Notes: generated by a model from the letters alone, not told the origin. Positions 1 to 8,890 are shown, counted from the stretch's first letter. The stretch is DNA of 64,000 nucleotides from an uncultured Oscillospiraceae bacterium (GCA_944382965.1 CALWOA010000003.1:79155-143154); one strand, 5' to 3'. Numbers and translations: made by a program.

Positions 1-466
1 CCTGCAGTCCCTCTTCACTGGGGGACAGGGCTATGTAGTCCTCCGCTTCGTCCACCTCAGCACCTAAGGCCAGGAAGCCCTTGATATGCTGGTCAATGGG
101 CCGGGAGGCAAAATTACAGCCGCCGGGCAGAGCCACATGGGCTTTTCCAAACCGGCCCAGCAGCGCACCCATCAGATAGTAGCTGGCCCGCATTTTGGTA
201 ACCAACCGGTCCTCCGGCTGCGTACACTGAACCTCAGAGCAGTCAATTTCAACGACCCCCTGCTCCGGGGTTGTAATCTTTGCACCCATCCGATCCAGAA
301 TGCTCAGTAAAATCCGGACGTCGGAAATATCGGGCACATTCTCGATCCGGCACTTGCCACTGACCAGCAGCGCCGCAGGCAGAATTGCCACGGCTGCGTT
401 TTTCGCGCCGCTGATGGTGACGGTACCGTTCAAGGGATTGCCGCCGTTGATTTCGTATTTGGCCAA
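1..466 (-). CDS. murA: UDP-N-acetylglucosamine 1-carboxyvinyltransferase (MurA), 3' end outside window
   Basis: This is the first committed enzyme of peptidoglycan synthesis; it transfers enolpyruvate from PEP to UDP-GlcNAc in the cytoplasm. Only the first ~155 residues are present because the gene runs off the left edge. Visible family signatures are the substrate-binding SGAKNA motif with Lys22/Asn23 and the PGGC segment carrying the catalytic cysteine (about residue 117), followed by SRPIDQH. I place the start at a TTG at 466, about eight bases after an AAGGAGAGG Shine-Dalgarno site; no ATG fits the conserved N-terminus MAKYEINGG. Clostridia often carry two MurA paralogues and the fragment does not show which this is. 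Confidence 0.93.
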   Translation of the reverse strand, partial: MAKYEINGGNPLNGTVTISGAKNAAVAILPAALLVSGKCRIENVPDISDVRILLSILDRMGAKITTPEQGVVEIDCSEVQCTQPEDRLVTKMRASYYLMGALLGRFGKAHVALPGGCNFASRPIDQHIKGFLALGAEVDEAEDYIALSPSEEGLQ

Positions 467-602
467 GGAATATCCTCTCCTTGTTGCATGAAAGATTCAA
501 TCGCCGCATAAAGGCTAGACTATTGTACCATAGAAATCGCCCTATGTAAAGTCCAAAAATCCTCCCCCACCGGGGCCGTCCCCTGGGACTGTGCCGGGGA
601 AA

Positions 603-1892
603 TCACCGCCGCAGGCCCTTGGGATAGTGATTTTTCAGCACCCGTCCATCGCCTTTGCCCCAGCCAATGCTGTACGCTCCGGCACAGACTAGGCACCATC
701 CTTTGATAGAAGATGCCAAAACATCCCCATGCAGATAGTCCCCAATCTGAGGACTGTCCGGTTCAAAACGTGCCGTATTGGCACAGTCTCTCAGCCACAG
801 CGCCAACGCGTGAGCAGGCTCAAACCGGTCTTTTTTCACCGTTCCCAGCTCCAGGCCGGGGCGCAGTACCTTCAGCCGGGCAATATCCGGCATTTCTTCC
901 GGTGCCAGGAACAGGCTCTGTCCAAAGGAAATCGCCTTCCCTGCCGGCAGAGAAATTCCCAGTTCCCCCGCAAAGTTCTGCCACTGCTGAGGCAGGGACT
1001 TTCCCTGGCTGAGGGGTACTTCTTCCGCTTCCCCGTCCGTTTTGCGCAGCACCGCAGCGAAGTGTCCTTCTCCTTTCAGCTTGTGGGGCCACATCCGGTA
1101 GCAGCCCGGGTCCGTGGCAGCAAACCAGGGAGCCTCCACCTGCTCCGGCTGAAACTCCGGGTGACTTTCCAGGAAGTTCGCCACCGCCTGTTCGTCTTCT
1201 TCCGGGGCAAAAGTACAAGTAGAGTACACCAGCCGTCCTCCGGGGCGCACCAGTTGGGCAGCGCTGTGCAGGATCTCCCCCTGGCGGCGGGCGCACATCT
1301 CTACCACTTCCTGACTCCAGTCGGTAATTGCGGCCTCTTCCTTTCGGAACATGCCTTCCCCGGAGCAGGGAGCGTCCACCAGTACCCGGTCAAAAAAGCC
1401 CGGGAATCGGCTGGCCAGAGTCGCCGGATGTTCATTGGTCACCAACGCATTGGGCACCGCCATCCGTTCGATGTTCCGGGAGAGAATCTTTGCCCGGGCT
1501 GGGTGAATTTCGTTGCACAGCAAAAACCCTTTTCCCAGCATTCTGCCGGCAATCTGGGTACTTTTCCCCCCGGGGGCGGCGCAGAGGTCGCAGATCCGCT
1601 CTCCCGGCTGGGGATCCAGCAGAGAAACCGGCGCCATGGCACTGGCCTCTTGTAGGTAGTATACGCCGGCTTCGTGGTAAACGTGCAGGCCGGGCCGGGA
1701 TTCCGGGTCATAGTAAACTCCCGCTTCCTCCCAGGGCACCGGCTCCTGGGCAAAGGACAGATCGGGCCGCTCCCCTTTCAGCGGATTAAACCGCAGAGCA
1801 ACCGCCCGGGGACGCTCCAAAGTCTGTAAAAACTGAGGATATTCCTCCCCAAGCTGAAGCTGCATTCGGTCAAGAAAGGCTTTCGGCAGCAT
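603..1892 (-). CDS. RsmB/RsmF-family (NOL1/NOP2/Sun) RNA cytosine-C5 methyltransferase
   Basis: The predicted protein of 429 residues is an S-adenosylmethionine-dependent m5C methyltransferase acting on ribosomal (or possibly transfer) RNA. The SAM-binding CAAPGGK motif lies at residues 104-110. The two catalytic cysteines are in DAPCSGEG (Cys176) and STCTF (Cys226). The C-terminal ~130 residues match the RsmF-type extension that follows the catalytic core. The frame is open further upstream to 1970, but I choose the ATG at 1892 because a GGAG site lies eight bases before it and a promoter -10 falls inside the longer version. Which base is modified cannot be told from sequence. Confidence 0.9.
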   Translation of the reverse strand: MLPKAFLDRMQLQLGEEYPQFLQTLERPRAVALRFNPLKGERPDLSFAQEPVPWEEAGVYYDPESRPGLHVYHEAGVYYLQEASAMAPVSLLDPQPGERICDLCAAPGGKSTQIAGRMLGKGFLLCNEIHPARAKILSRNIERMAVPNALVTNEHPATLASRFPGFFDRVLVDAPCSGEGMFRKEEAAITDWSQEVVEMCARRQGEILHSAAQLVRPGGRLVYSTCTFAPEEDEQAVANFLESHPEFQPEQVEAPWFAATDPGCYRMWPHKLKGEGHFAAVLRKTDGEAEEVPLSQGKSLPQQWQNFAGELGISLPAGKAISFGQSLFLAPEEMPDIARLKVLRPGLELGTVKKDRFEPAHALALWLRDCANTARFEPDSPQIGDYLHGDVLASSIKGWCLVCAGAYSIGWGKGDGRVLKNHYPKGLRR

Positions 1893-1923
1893 ACACACTT
1901 CTCCATTTCTGTAAGATAGCAGC

Positions 1924-1952
1924 ATTATACCACAGCCGGGCGCTTTTTTCCA
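1924..1952 (-). promoter_or_regulatory. Sigma-A-type promoter of the RNA methyltransferase gene
   Basis: On the minus strand TGGAAA (-35, 1952-1947) and TATAAT (-10, 1929-1924) are 17 bases apart. Transcription would begin just upstream of the 1892 start codon, which supports that start. Confidence 0.6.
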
Positions 1953-2066
1953 CCGCAATTCCGTCTCCACCTTTCAGCTGAGAAAAAAATGTAAAATTCT
2001 TCTGCCGGGGATTGTTTAAGCGGCAGGAAATAGGGCTATACTCAGCTTCGGAGGTGCTAATTTACC

Positions 2067-2753
2067 ATGAACGACAACAAACACACCGGTTGCGGCTTTG
2101 CTGGTAAGGGCTACTACATAGCCCTGATCCTGTGTGCTGCGGCCATCGGAATCACCGGCTATTTGTACTACCAGAACGCAAGCCAGACGGAAAACGTTTC
2201 CCTCCAGGAAACGCAGGAAGTGCTGGTGGGCACCATGGGCACCGAAGATGTGGCAGTCATCGCCACCCAGCCCCAGACCAAGCCCACCACTACTCCCACA
2301 GAAACCACGGCTCCTGCCACCACGGAAAAGAAGCCCCTGAAAACCATGTCCCCGGTCGAAGGGGAAATGATCAGCGGCTATTCCATGGAAGCGCTGAGCT
2401 ACAACCAGACCACCCGGGACTGGCGGGTGCACAACGGCATTGATCTGGCTGCCGAGGAAGGCGCCGAAGTCTGTGCCGCCGCCGACGGTGAGGTGTACAC
2501 CACCTATGAAGATGACATTCTGGGCTATACCGTGGTGATCCGACACAGTGACGGCTACACCAGCTGCTACTCCAGCCTGGATGAAAACATCGCCGTCAAC
2601 CCCGGCGACCAGGTGACCATGGGGCAGACCATCGGCTATGCCGGCTCCAGCGCCATTGTGGAAACCACCCTGGGCAGCCACGTGCATTTCAGTGTCACCC
2701 AGAATGACCAGCCCATCGACCCGTCCGAATTCCTGGCCATCGGTCAGGGCTGA
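2067..2753 (+). CDS. Membrane-anchored M23 (LytM) family protein, SpoIIQ-like
   Basis: The 228-residue protein has one N-terminal membrane segment (about residues 16-36), a Thr/Pro-rich linker (about 70-90) and a C-terminal M23/LytM domain (about 95-225). All expected zinc ligands are visible: HNGID gives His122 and Asp126, and HVH gives His205 and His207, so the domain may be an active peptidoglycan endopeptidase. The SYNQTTRDWRVHNGID region resembles clostridial SpoIIQ, the forespore protein needed for engulfment, but no spoIIIA or other sporulation gene is next to it, so the SpoIIQ label is inference. A TATACT -10 lies at 2037-2042 and GGAGGTG precedes the start. Confidence 0.82.
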   Translation: MNDNKHTGCGFAGKGYYIALILCAAAIGITGYLYYQNASQTENVSLQETQEVLVGTMGTEDVAVIATQPQTKPTTTPTETTAPATTEKKPLKTMSPVEGEMISGYSMEALSYNQTTRDWRVHNGIDLAAEEGAEVCAAADGEVYTTYEDDILGYTVVIRHSDGYTSCYSSLDENIAVNPGDQVTMGQTIGYAGSSAIVETTLGSHVHFSVTQNDQPIDPSEFLAIGQG

Positions 2754-2782
2754 GACCACTTTCTTCTTTCCTCCTTGATTCT

Positions 2783-2820
2783 CTGCCGGGAGCCTTCCGC
2801 AGGTTCCCGGCAGACTTTTT
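2783..2820 (+). terminator. Intrinsic terminator after the M23 gene
   Basis: Inverted repeat CTGCCGGGAGCC / GGTTCCCGGCAG (2783-2813) with a short loop, followed by ACTTTTTAA. Confidence 0.8.
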
Positions 2821-2942
2821 AAGCTCTCCTTTGCTTTGTATACCCTGCAAAAATTGCAGGGTAAATTTTTGTGTGTTTTGTATAGGAAAACAGGTGTCCG
2901 CCAGGAAATTTACGCATTTTTGCATTGTGACGAAAATAAGCA

Positions 2943-2971
2943 TTGCAATCGGGGTTCCTTTCGTGTATAAT
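2943..2971 (+). promoter_or_regulatory. Sigma-A promoter of the EF-G-like gene
   Basis: TTGCAA at 2943-2948 and TATAAT at 2966-2971 are 17 bases apart; the start codon follows about 60 bases downstream after a GAAAGGAG site. Confidence 0.8.
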
Positions 2972-3035
2972 GTCACCATTCGGGTGTCTTCGCCCACTTG
3001 GAAGGATTCCCCTTCCCGAAAGGAGTTAGATCAAC

Positions 3036-5099
3036 ATGTACACCGTTAATTCCATCCGCAACGTCTGCTTGCTCGGTCACAGTGGCAGCGGCAAATCCGC
3101 CCTGGCTGAGAGCTTACTCTACATGACCGGTGCCATCGACCGTATGGGCAAAAATGCCGACGGCAACACCGTTTCTGATTATGATCCCGAGGAGATCCGC
3201 CGCAATATTTCCATTTCCACTTCCGTAATCCCCCTGGATTACCACAATGTGCGCATCAACCTGCTGGACACTCCCGGTGCCTTTGACTTCTCCGGCGCCG
3301 TAATGGAAGCCCTCCGGGCCGCCGATGCCGCCATTCTGGTCTGCTCCGCCAAGGACGGTATTACCGTCGGCTTTGAGAAGGCCTGGAAGTACTGCGAAGA
3401 GCGGAATATGCCCCGCTTTGTCTACATCTCCAAGGTAGACGAGGATCACTCTGACTATAACGCCACCTTTGAAGCCCTCCGGGAAAAGTACGGCAACAAG
3501 ATTGCTCCCGTCGTAGTTCCCATCTGGGACGCCAGCCACAAGGTCACCGGCATCATCGACGTGCTGAACAAGCGCGCCTACGAGATGCAGAACCTGAAGC
3601 GCGTGGAAATCGACGTTCCCGAAGACAAGGTTTCCGTGGTGGAAGAGTTCAACGACGCACTGAAGGAAGCCGTTGCCGAAACCGACGAAGCACTGATGGA
3701 CCGCTTCTTTGAAGGCGACGACTTTACTTACCGGGAAATGATTACCGGACTGCATCAGGGCGTCAGCGAACTGAGCCTGTTCCCGGTATTCTGCGGCTCC
3801 GGCCTGACCTGCTTGGGCAGCCTGATGCTGATGGATCACATCATCGACCTGCTGCCTAACCCTGTTCAGGGCAACTACCACAAGGCCACCACTGCCGACG
3901 GCAAGGTAGAGGAGTTCGTTGTCTCCCCCGGCGGCGTTCCCTGCGCCTTCGTCTGGAAGACCGTATCCGACCAGTACGGCAAGTACTCCTTCGTCAAGGT
4001 GCTCTCCGGTGAAATCACCTCCGATACCACTCTGATCAACGCCCGTACCGGCGAAACCGAGAAGCTGGGCCGTCTGTACACCATGTGCGGCAAAAAGGCT
4101 ACAGAAGTCAAGGCCCTGACCTGCGGCGACATCGGCGCCTTCGGCAAGATGGACAAGGTCAAGACCGGCGACACCCTGTGCGACCCCAGAAAGGTGGTCT
4201 CCCTGAAGCAGATTCCCTACGCCCAGCCCTGCTACTCCATGGCCATTGCCCCCAAGATCAAGGGTCAGGAAGATAAGGTCGGCACCGGCCTGAACCGTCT
4301 GAACGAGGAAGATCCCTCCTTCACCCTGGTCAACAATGCCGAGACCAAGCAGCTGGTGCTCTCCGGCGCCGGTGACCAGCAGCTGGATGTGCTGGTTTCC
4401 AAGCTCAAGAGCCGCTTCGGCGTAGACGCCGTCCTGTCCCCGGCAAAGGTTGCCTACCGGGAGAAGATCAAGAAGAAGGTGGAGGCTCACGGCCGTCACA
4501 AGAAGCAGACCGGCGGCAGCGGCCAGTTCGGTGACGTTTGGATTCGCTTCGAGCCCCAGGACGAGCAGGATGAGCTGATCTTTGCAGAAGAAGTCTTCGG
4601 CGGCAGCGTTCCCAGAAACTTCTACCCCGCTGTAGAAAAGGGCGTGCAGGAAGCCGTTCAGAAGGGCCCCCTGGCTGGCTATCCCATGGTCGGTCTGAAG
4701 GCCGTGCTGTACGATGGCTCCTACCATCCCGTGGACTCCAATGAAATGGCCTTTAAGCTGGCCGCCATCCTGGCCTACAAGGAAGCCATGCCCAACGCCA
4801 GCCCCACCCTGCTGGAGCCCATCGGCTCTCTGAAGGTCAGCGTCCCCGAAGCTTACGTCGGTGACGTCATGGGCGATCTGAGCAAGCGCCGTGGCCGTCC
4901 CATGGGCATGAACCCCGACCGTGACGGCAACACCGTCATCGAGGCAGAAGTCCCCATGGCAGAAATGGGCAGCTACGCCATTGATCTGCGGGCCATGACC
5001 CAGGCCCGGGGCAGCTTCACTCTGGACTTTGTCCGCTACGAGGAAGTGCCCAAGGCCAACCAGGCCAAGATTATTGCCGACGCCAAGAACGACGACTAA
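3036..5099 (+). CDS. Elongation factor G-like GTPase (EF-G2 type)
   Basis: At 687 residues it is full length for the EF-G family, with GTPase, domain II, and EF-G III-V domains in order. It differs from canonical FusA at the GTP-binding motifs: the P-loop reads GHSGSGKS instead of GHIDAGKT, and the base-recognition motif is SKVD rather than NKxD; DTPG is kept. These are the marks of the EF-G2/EF-G-like paralogue, whose role in translation is poorly defined. It stands alone between its own promoter and a bidirectional terminator, not with rpsL, rpsG and tuf, which also argues against it being the housekeeping EF-G. A tetracycline-protection role is not indicated. Confidence 0.88.
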   Translation: MYTVNSIRNVCLLGHSGSGKSALAESLLYMTGAIDRMGKNADGNTVSDYDPEEIRRNISISTSVIPLDYHNVRINLLDTPGAFDFSGAVMEALRAADAAILVCSAKDGITVGFEKAWKYCEERNMPRFVYISKVDEDHSDYNATFEALREKYGNKIAPVVVPIWDASHKVTGIIDVLNKRAYEMQNLKRVEIDVPEDKVSVVEEFNDALKEAVAETDEALMDRFFEGDDFTYREMITGLHQGVSELSLFPVFCGSGLTCLGSLMLMDHIIDLLPNPVQGNYHKATTADGKVEEFVVSPGGVPCAFVWKTVSDQYGKYSFVKVLSGEITSDTTLINARTGETEKLGRLYTMCGKKATEVKALTCGDIGAFGKMDKVKTGDTLCDPRKVVSLKQIPYAQPCYSMAIAPKIKGQEDKVGTGLNRLNEEDPSFTLVNNAETKQLVLSGAGDQQLDVLVSKLKSRFGVDAVLSPAKVAYREKIKKKVEAHGRHKKQTGGSGQFGDVWIRFEPQDEQDELIFAEEVFGGSVPRNFYPAVEKGVQEAVQKGPLAGYPMVGLKAVLYDGSYHPVDSNEMAFKLAAILAYKEAMPNASPTLLEPIGSLKVSVPEAYVGDVMGDLSKRRGRPMGMNPDRDGNTVIEAEVPMAEMGSYAIDLRAMTQARGSFTLDFVRYEEVPKANQAKIIADAKNDD

Positions 5100-5112
5100 A
5101 CTGAAAAAAGTA

Positions 5113-5140
5113 CCCGGCGCAGCCAAATGGCTGCGCCGGG
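5113..5140. terminator. Bidirectional terminator between convergent genes
   Basis: A perfect 12-base inverted repeat CCCGGCGCAGCC / GGCTGCGCCGGG with a four-base loop. T-rich sequence follows on the minus strand (TACTTTTTTC) and a weaker T-rich stretch on the plus strand, serving the EF-G-like gene and corC-like gene. Confidence 0.85.
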
Positions 5141-5145
5141 ATTTG

Positions 5146-6423
5146 TTATGCTTTTTTCACCGCAGTCTCCTGCTCCTGGGTCGGTTCTTTTTTTCCCACC
5201 TTGACGGTAGCCAGTTCCACCCGGTGATCGTCGGTCTGGGTAGCGGTGATGGTCAGGTTTTCATAAGTAAACCAGTCTCCCTGCCGGGGGATGCCCTCCA
5301 TCTGTTCCATAATCCAGCCGCCGAGAGATACCCGTTCGGAGTCCGTCTCAATGTCAAAGAAATCGCAGAAATCATCCAATGTCACTGTGCAGTCCACAGA
5401 GTAGGTGTTTTCATCCAGCTTGCGGATCGGCTCTTTCACTTCGTCGTGTTCGTCCCAGATTTCGCCAACCAGCTCTTCCAGAATATCCTCCATGGTGACG
5501 ATGCCCAAGGTGCCGCCGTACTCGTCAATAATCACCGCCAGGTGGGACTTGCTGGACTGGAGCAGCTGCAGCAAATCGTCTACCTTTTCCGACTGGTGGA
5601 TGAACAGAGGCGGGGTCATAATCTGGCTGATGGGGTTGGGATTCACGCCCATACCCTGATAAAAGTCTTTCTGATGAATCACGCCTACGATCTTATCCAC
5701 GCTGCCTTCATAAACCAGCAGCCGGGAGAACCGGGATTCGGTGAAGGCTTTGGCTACCTCTTCCTTGGTTGCGTCAATGCTGACAGCCTCCAGATCCACC
5801 CGATGGGTCAGAATATCCCGGGCTTCCAGGTCACCGAATTCCACAGCATTGCGCAGCAACTCCCCTTCGCTTTCATCAATGGCCCCTTCCTGCTCCACTT
5901 CTTCCAGCAAAAGCAGCAGCTCTTCCTGAGACATCTTCTCCTCCTGACCGGAGTGGAACAAGGCGCCGACCAAGTCTTTCCACCGGGAAAACAGGTAATT
6001 CAGGGGAGTCAGTACCACCATCAGGCCGTGAATCAGCGGTGCAGAGAACATGGCGAACTTTTCCGGGTAGTCCTTGGCAATGCTTTTGGGGGTAATTTCA
6101 CCGAAGATCAGCACCACAACGGTAATCACCGCCGTGGACACGGTAGCGCCCATATCCCCCAGCAAATCCACAAAAAACAGCGTGCCGATGGAGGCAGTAG
6201 CAATGTTGACAATGTTGTTGCCGATGAGCACGGTGGAAATCAGCTTGTCATAGCTTTCCGCCAGATCCAGGGTCTGCTTGGCCCGCTTGTTTCCTTTTTC
6301 CGCCAGGGCCTTCAGCCTGGTTTTATTCAAGGATGCGAAGGCGGTCTCTGTAGCGGAAAAATACGCCGACAGAATCACGCACACCAGCATCCCCACAATA
6401 CTTCCGATATGTTCCGTAATCAT
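5146..6423 (-). CDS. HlyC/CorC (CNNM-type) family transporter with CBS pair
   Basis: The 425-residue protein has an N-terminal DUF21/CNNM membrane domain with about four hydrophobic segments (residues 1-190), two CBS domains (about 205-330) that in this family bind adenine nucleotides, and a C-terminal CorC_HlyC domain (about 340-415). Members are implicated in magnesium (or sodium) efflux and magnesium homeostasis; substrate here is inferred from family only. The start at 6423 has an AAAGGAAG site. About 180 bases of leader separate it from a consensus promoter and contain a small ORF and terminator-like hairpin, suggesting regulation by attenuation. Confidence 0.88.
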   Translation of the reverse strand: MITEHIGSIVGMLVCVILSAYFSATETAFASLNKTRLKALAEKGNKRAKQTLDLAESYDKLISTVLIGNNIVNIATASIGTLFFVDLLGDMGATVSTAVITVVVLIFGEITPKSIAKDYPEKFAMFSAPLIHGLMVVLTPLNYLFSRWKDLVGALFHSGQEEKMSQEELLLLLEEVEQEGAIDESEGELLRNAVEFGDLEARDILTHRVDLEAVSIDATKEEVAKAFTESRFSRLLVYEGSVDKIVGVIHQKDFYQGMGVNPNPISQIMTPPLFIHQSEKVDDLLQLLQSSKSHLAVIIDEYGGTLGIVTMEDILEELVGEIWDEHDEVKEPIRKLDENTYSVDCTVTLDDFCDFFDIETDSERVSLGGWIMEQMEGIPRQGDWFTYENLTITATQTDDHRVELATVKVGKKEPTQEQETAVKKA

Positions 6424-6467
6424 AAAAAATTCTTCCTTTCAATTCCGGTTTGTTTCGTAAAAGCAAC

Positions 6468-6511
6468 AAAAAAAGACATACCCATCCCTACAAACGGGAC
6501 ACAGGCATGCC
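6468..6511 (-). terminator. Candidate attenuator hairpin in the corC leader
   Basis: Reading on the minus strand, GGCATGCC (6511-6504) pairs with GGTATGTC (6482-6475) using three G-U pairs, with an inner CCC/GGG pair, and is followed at once by seven T residues (6474-6468). It lies downstream of a strong promoter and before the corC-like start codon, so it should act as a conditional terminator. Confidence 0.6.
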
Positions 6512-6571
6512 GCACGAAAACAAACGCAAATTGTCAGGGTTACCGCCGTCTGTACTACCGCAACTGTCCAT
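6488..6571 (-). CDS. Putative 27-residue leader peptide upstream of corC-like gene
   Basis: An ATG at 6571 lies eight bases after GGAAGGTGA, in the 5' leader produced by the promoter at 6608-6636. It encodes 27 residues (MDSCGSTDGG... ending in PVSRL) and its stop codon falls inside the loop of the attenuator hairpin, so a translating ribosome would cover the 5' arm of the terminator. That arrangement is typical of leader-peptide attenuation. No homologue is recognised, and the ORF could be a chance frame in a structured leader RNA. Confidence 0.4.
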   Translation of the reverse strand: MDSCGSTDGGNPDNLRLFSCGMPVSRL

Positions 6572-6607
6572 TGAATCTATCACCTTCCTTAAAATAAAAT
6601 TGTCTGT

Positions 6608-6636
6608 ATTATACCAGAGGGGTAGGCCAGTGTCAA
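6608..6636 (-). promoter_or_regulatory. Consensus sigma-A promoter of the corC leader
   Basis: On the minus strand a perfect TTGACA (6636-6631), 17-base spacer and perfect TATAAT (6613-6608). Confidence 0.85.
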
Positions 6637-6663
6637 TGCGCCACCGGTTAAGATACAGCAAAG

Positions 6664-6698
6664 CCCCCACAAGAGCAGATTATCCGCTTTTGTGGGGG
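6664..6698 (-). terminator. Terminator-like hairpin after ftsH
   Basis: Nine-base inverted repeat CCCCCACAA / TTGTGGGGG just past the ftsH stop codon; the following minus-strand sequence (CTTTGCTG) is only weakly T-rich. Confidence 0.6.
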
Positions 6699-6706
6699 TG
6701 CTTGGT

Positions 6707-8623
6707 TTATTCTTCCGCAGTTTGGGTTTCCTCAGATTCCTGGGACTGGGGCAGCTTGTTCTTGTCGGCGTTGATGAAGGCCATCAGCTCGTCGCCGGTG
6801 ATGGTCTCCTTGACCAGCAGGAACTCGGAAATCTCGTCCAGCAGTCCCCGGTTGTCCGTGAGAATCCGCTTGGCATCGGTGTAGGCGTTCTCCAGAATCT
6901 GCTTGACTTCCTCGTCCACCTGGGCAGCGGTACTCTGGGCGCAGTCCATATAGGCCTGGCCGTCCAGGTACTGGTTCTGGACGGAAGCGGTGGTCATCAG
7001 GCCGAACTTCTCGCTCATGCCGTACTGGGTCACCATGTTCCGGGCCAGGGATGTGGCACGCTGGATGTCGTTGGCAGCGCCGGTGGTCTGGATGCCGAAC
7101 ACCACCTGCTCTGCGGCACGGCCGCCCACCAGGGTCCGCAGCTCCGTGCGCAGCTCGTCGGCAGTGCTGAGGAACTTCTCCTCTTCCGGCATCTGCATGG
7201 TGTAGCCCAGAGCGCCGGAGGTATGGGGCACAATGGTAATCTTGGACACCGGCTGGGAGTGCTTCTCCAGAGCCGCCACCAGGGCGTGTCCCACTTCGTG
7301 GTAGGCAACCAGCCGCTTTTCCATATCGGTAAGCACGGTGTTTTTCTTTTCCGTACCGGCGATGACGGTTTCAAAGGACACCAGCAGGTCCTCCTGGTTC
7401 ACCGCCTGGCGGCCCTTACGCACAGCCCGCAGGGCAGCCTCGTTGACCAGGTTGGCCAGGTCTGCGCCCACAGCACCGGCAGTGGCCTGGGCAATCTTGC
7501 GCAGATCCACATCCTCGCTGAGCCGGATTTTCCGGGTATGCACCTTCAGGGTATCCAGACGGCCCTGGAGGTTGGGACGGTCCACGATGATCCGCCGGTC
7601 AAACCGGCCGGGCCGCAGCAGCGCCTTGTCCAGCACTTCAGGACGATTGGTTGCTGCCAGACAGACAATGCCCTTGGAAGGCTCAAAGCCGTCGATTTCG
7701 CTGAGCAGCTGGTTCAGGGTCTGCTCCTGCTCGGAGTTGTTGCCGAATCGGTTATCCCGAGAACGGCCCACAGCGTCAATTTCGTCAATGAAGATAATAC
7801 AGGGCGCCACCTTCGCCGCCTGCTGGAACAGATCCCGCACCCGGCTGGCGCCCATGCCCACGAACATCTCCACAAAATCCGAACCGGAGATGGAGAAGAA
7901 AGGCACATCCGCCTCACCGGCTACCGCTTTGGCAAGCAGGGTCTTACCGGTACCGGGAGAGCCAACCAGCAGTGCGCCCTTGGGCAGTTTGGCGCCGATG
8001 GCGGTATATTTCTGGGGATTGTGGAGGAAATCAATGATTTCCTGCAGGGATTCCTTGGCTTCGTCCTGACCAGCCACATCCTTGAAGGTGACACCGGTCT
8101 GCTTTTCCATATAGACCTTGGCCTTGCTCTTTCCGAAGCCGCCCATCATGCCTTCGCCGCCCATGCGCTTGGTCAGCATGTTCATGATGAAGAACAGTCC
8201 GCCGATCATGATGACGTAAGACAGGATCATCATGATGAGGGAGTTGTCCTCCACAATTTTCTCATTGACCGTGACACCCTGGGCTGCCAATTCCGCGCCC
8301 ATGGCGGCCCAGTCACCGCCGTCCGGCAGGCCGGTGTAGCAGGCCTTTTGCTCCGCAGGGGGCTTAGCCGCCTCCTCCTTGGTCATATACAATACCCGGT
8401 CTGTCTGAAATTCCACTTCTGCCAGCTGTCCAGAGTCCTTGGCTTTCAGGAATTGATCGTAGGTAGTCTGTGTATACTGGCTGCTTTCTACCAGGTTCAT
8501 CACCCAGCTGAATACCAGTACCAGAGCCAGTGCGATCATTAAAGGGGTAAAATAACTGCCCTTTGGCCGGTTGCCGTCGGGCTTTTGTGGATTATTGGAA
8601 TCATTTCCGCGATTGGGATCCAT
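6707..8623 (-). CDS. ftsH: ATP-dependent zinc metalloprotease FtsH
   Basis: A membrane-bound AAA+ protease that degrades misfolded membrane proteins and selected regulators. The 638-residue protein has two membrane segments (about 26-44 and 128-150) flanking an external domain. The AAA module carries Walker A GSPGTGKT at 221-228, Walker B IIFIDEID, and the second region of homology. The M41 zinc site is HEVGH, where the usual form is HEAGH, so both histidines and the glutamate are kept. The C-terminus is acidic and glutamine-rich. The gene is monocistronic with its own promoter. Confidence 0.97.
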   Translation of the reverse strand: MDPNRGNDSNNPQKPDGNRPKGSYFTPLMIALALVLVFSWVMNLVESSQYTQTTYDQFLKAKDSGQLAEVEFQTDRVLYMTKEEAAKPPAEQKACYTGLPDGGDWAAMGAELAAQGVTVNEKIVEDNSLIMMILSYVIMIGGLFFIMNMLTKRMGGEGMMGGFGKSKAKVYMEKQTGVTFKDVAGQDEAKESLQEIIDFLHNPQKYTAIGAKLPKGALLVGSPGTGKTLLAKAVAGEADVPFFSISGSDFVEMFVGMGASRVRDLFQQAAKVAPCIIFIDEIDAVGRSRDNRFGNNSEQEQTLNQLLSEIDGFEPSKGIVCLAATNRPEVLDKALLRPGRFDRRIIVDRPNLQGRLDTLKVHTRKIRLSEDVDLRKIAQATAGAVGADLANLVNEAALRAVRKGRQAVNQEDLLVSFETVIAGTEKKNTVLTDMEKRLVAYHEVGHALVAALEKHSQPVSKITIVPHTSGALGYTMQMPEEEKFLSTADELRTELRTLVGGRAAEQVVFGIQTTGAANDIQRATSLARNMVTQYGMSEKFGLMTTASVQNQYLDGQAYMDCAQSTAAQVDEEVKQILENAYTDAKRILTDNRGLLDEISEFLLVKETITGDELMAFINADKNKLPQSQESEETQTAEE

Positions 8624-8658
8624 ATCCGCTCGCCTCCTTGGGTTGTTACATTTTTCCC

Positions 8659-8687
8659 ATCATAGCATATTTTTCCGCTGTAGGCAA
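8659..8687 (-). promoter_or_regulatory. Sigma-A promoter of ftsH
   Basis: Minus-strand TTGCCT (8687-8682) and TATGAT (8664-8659) with a 17-base spacer, about 35 bases before the ftsH start codon. Confidence 0.7.
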
Positions 8688-8769
8688 CGAAGGATTCTGA
8701 GATTTGCCGTAAACTTTCTGTGAATGGGTGGAAAAAGCTGCATTTGTCCGTCTCGCCCGAAAAAAAGAG

Positions 8770-8798
8770 TTGAGCAATAGAAAATAATCTGCTATACT
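8770..8798 (+). promoter_or_regulatory. Sigma-A promoter of rlmB
   Basis: TTGAGC (8770-8775) and TATACT (8793-8798), 17-base spacer; divergent from the ftsH promoter. Confidence 0.7.
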
Positions 8799-8890
8799 GT
8801 TATCATCTATCGCTATGTCAGGGAGTATTACACAGAGGTTTCCTCACTTTTCCCGGCATAGAGAGGAAGCTGATTCTGGAGTTGAAACCT

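Noticed and set aside
3114-5126. Long open frame antisense to the EF-G-like gene
   Set aside because: It mirrors the codon pattern of the strongly biased sense gene, is Gly/His/Val-rich without domains and has no RBS.
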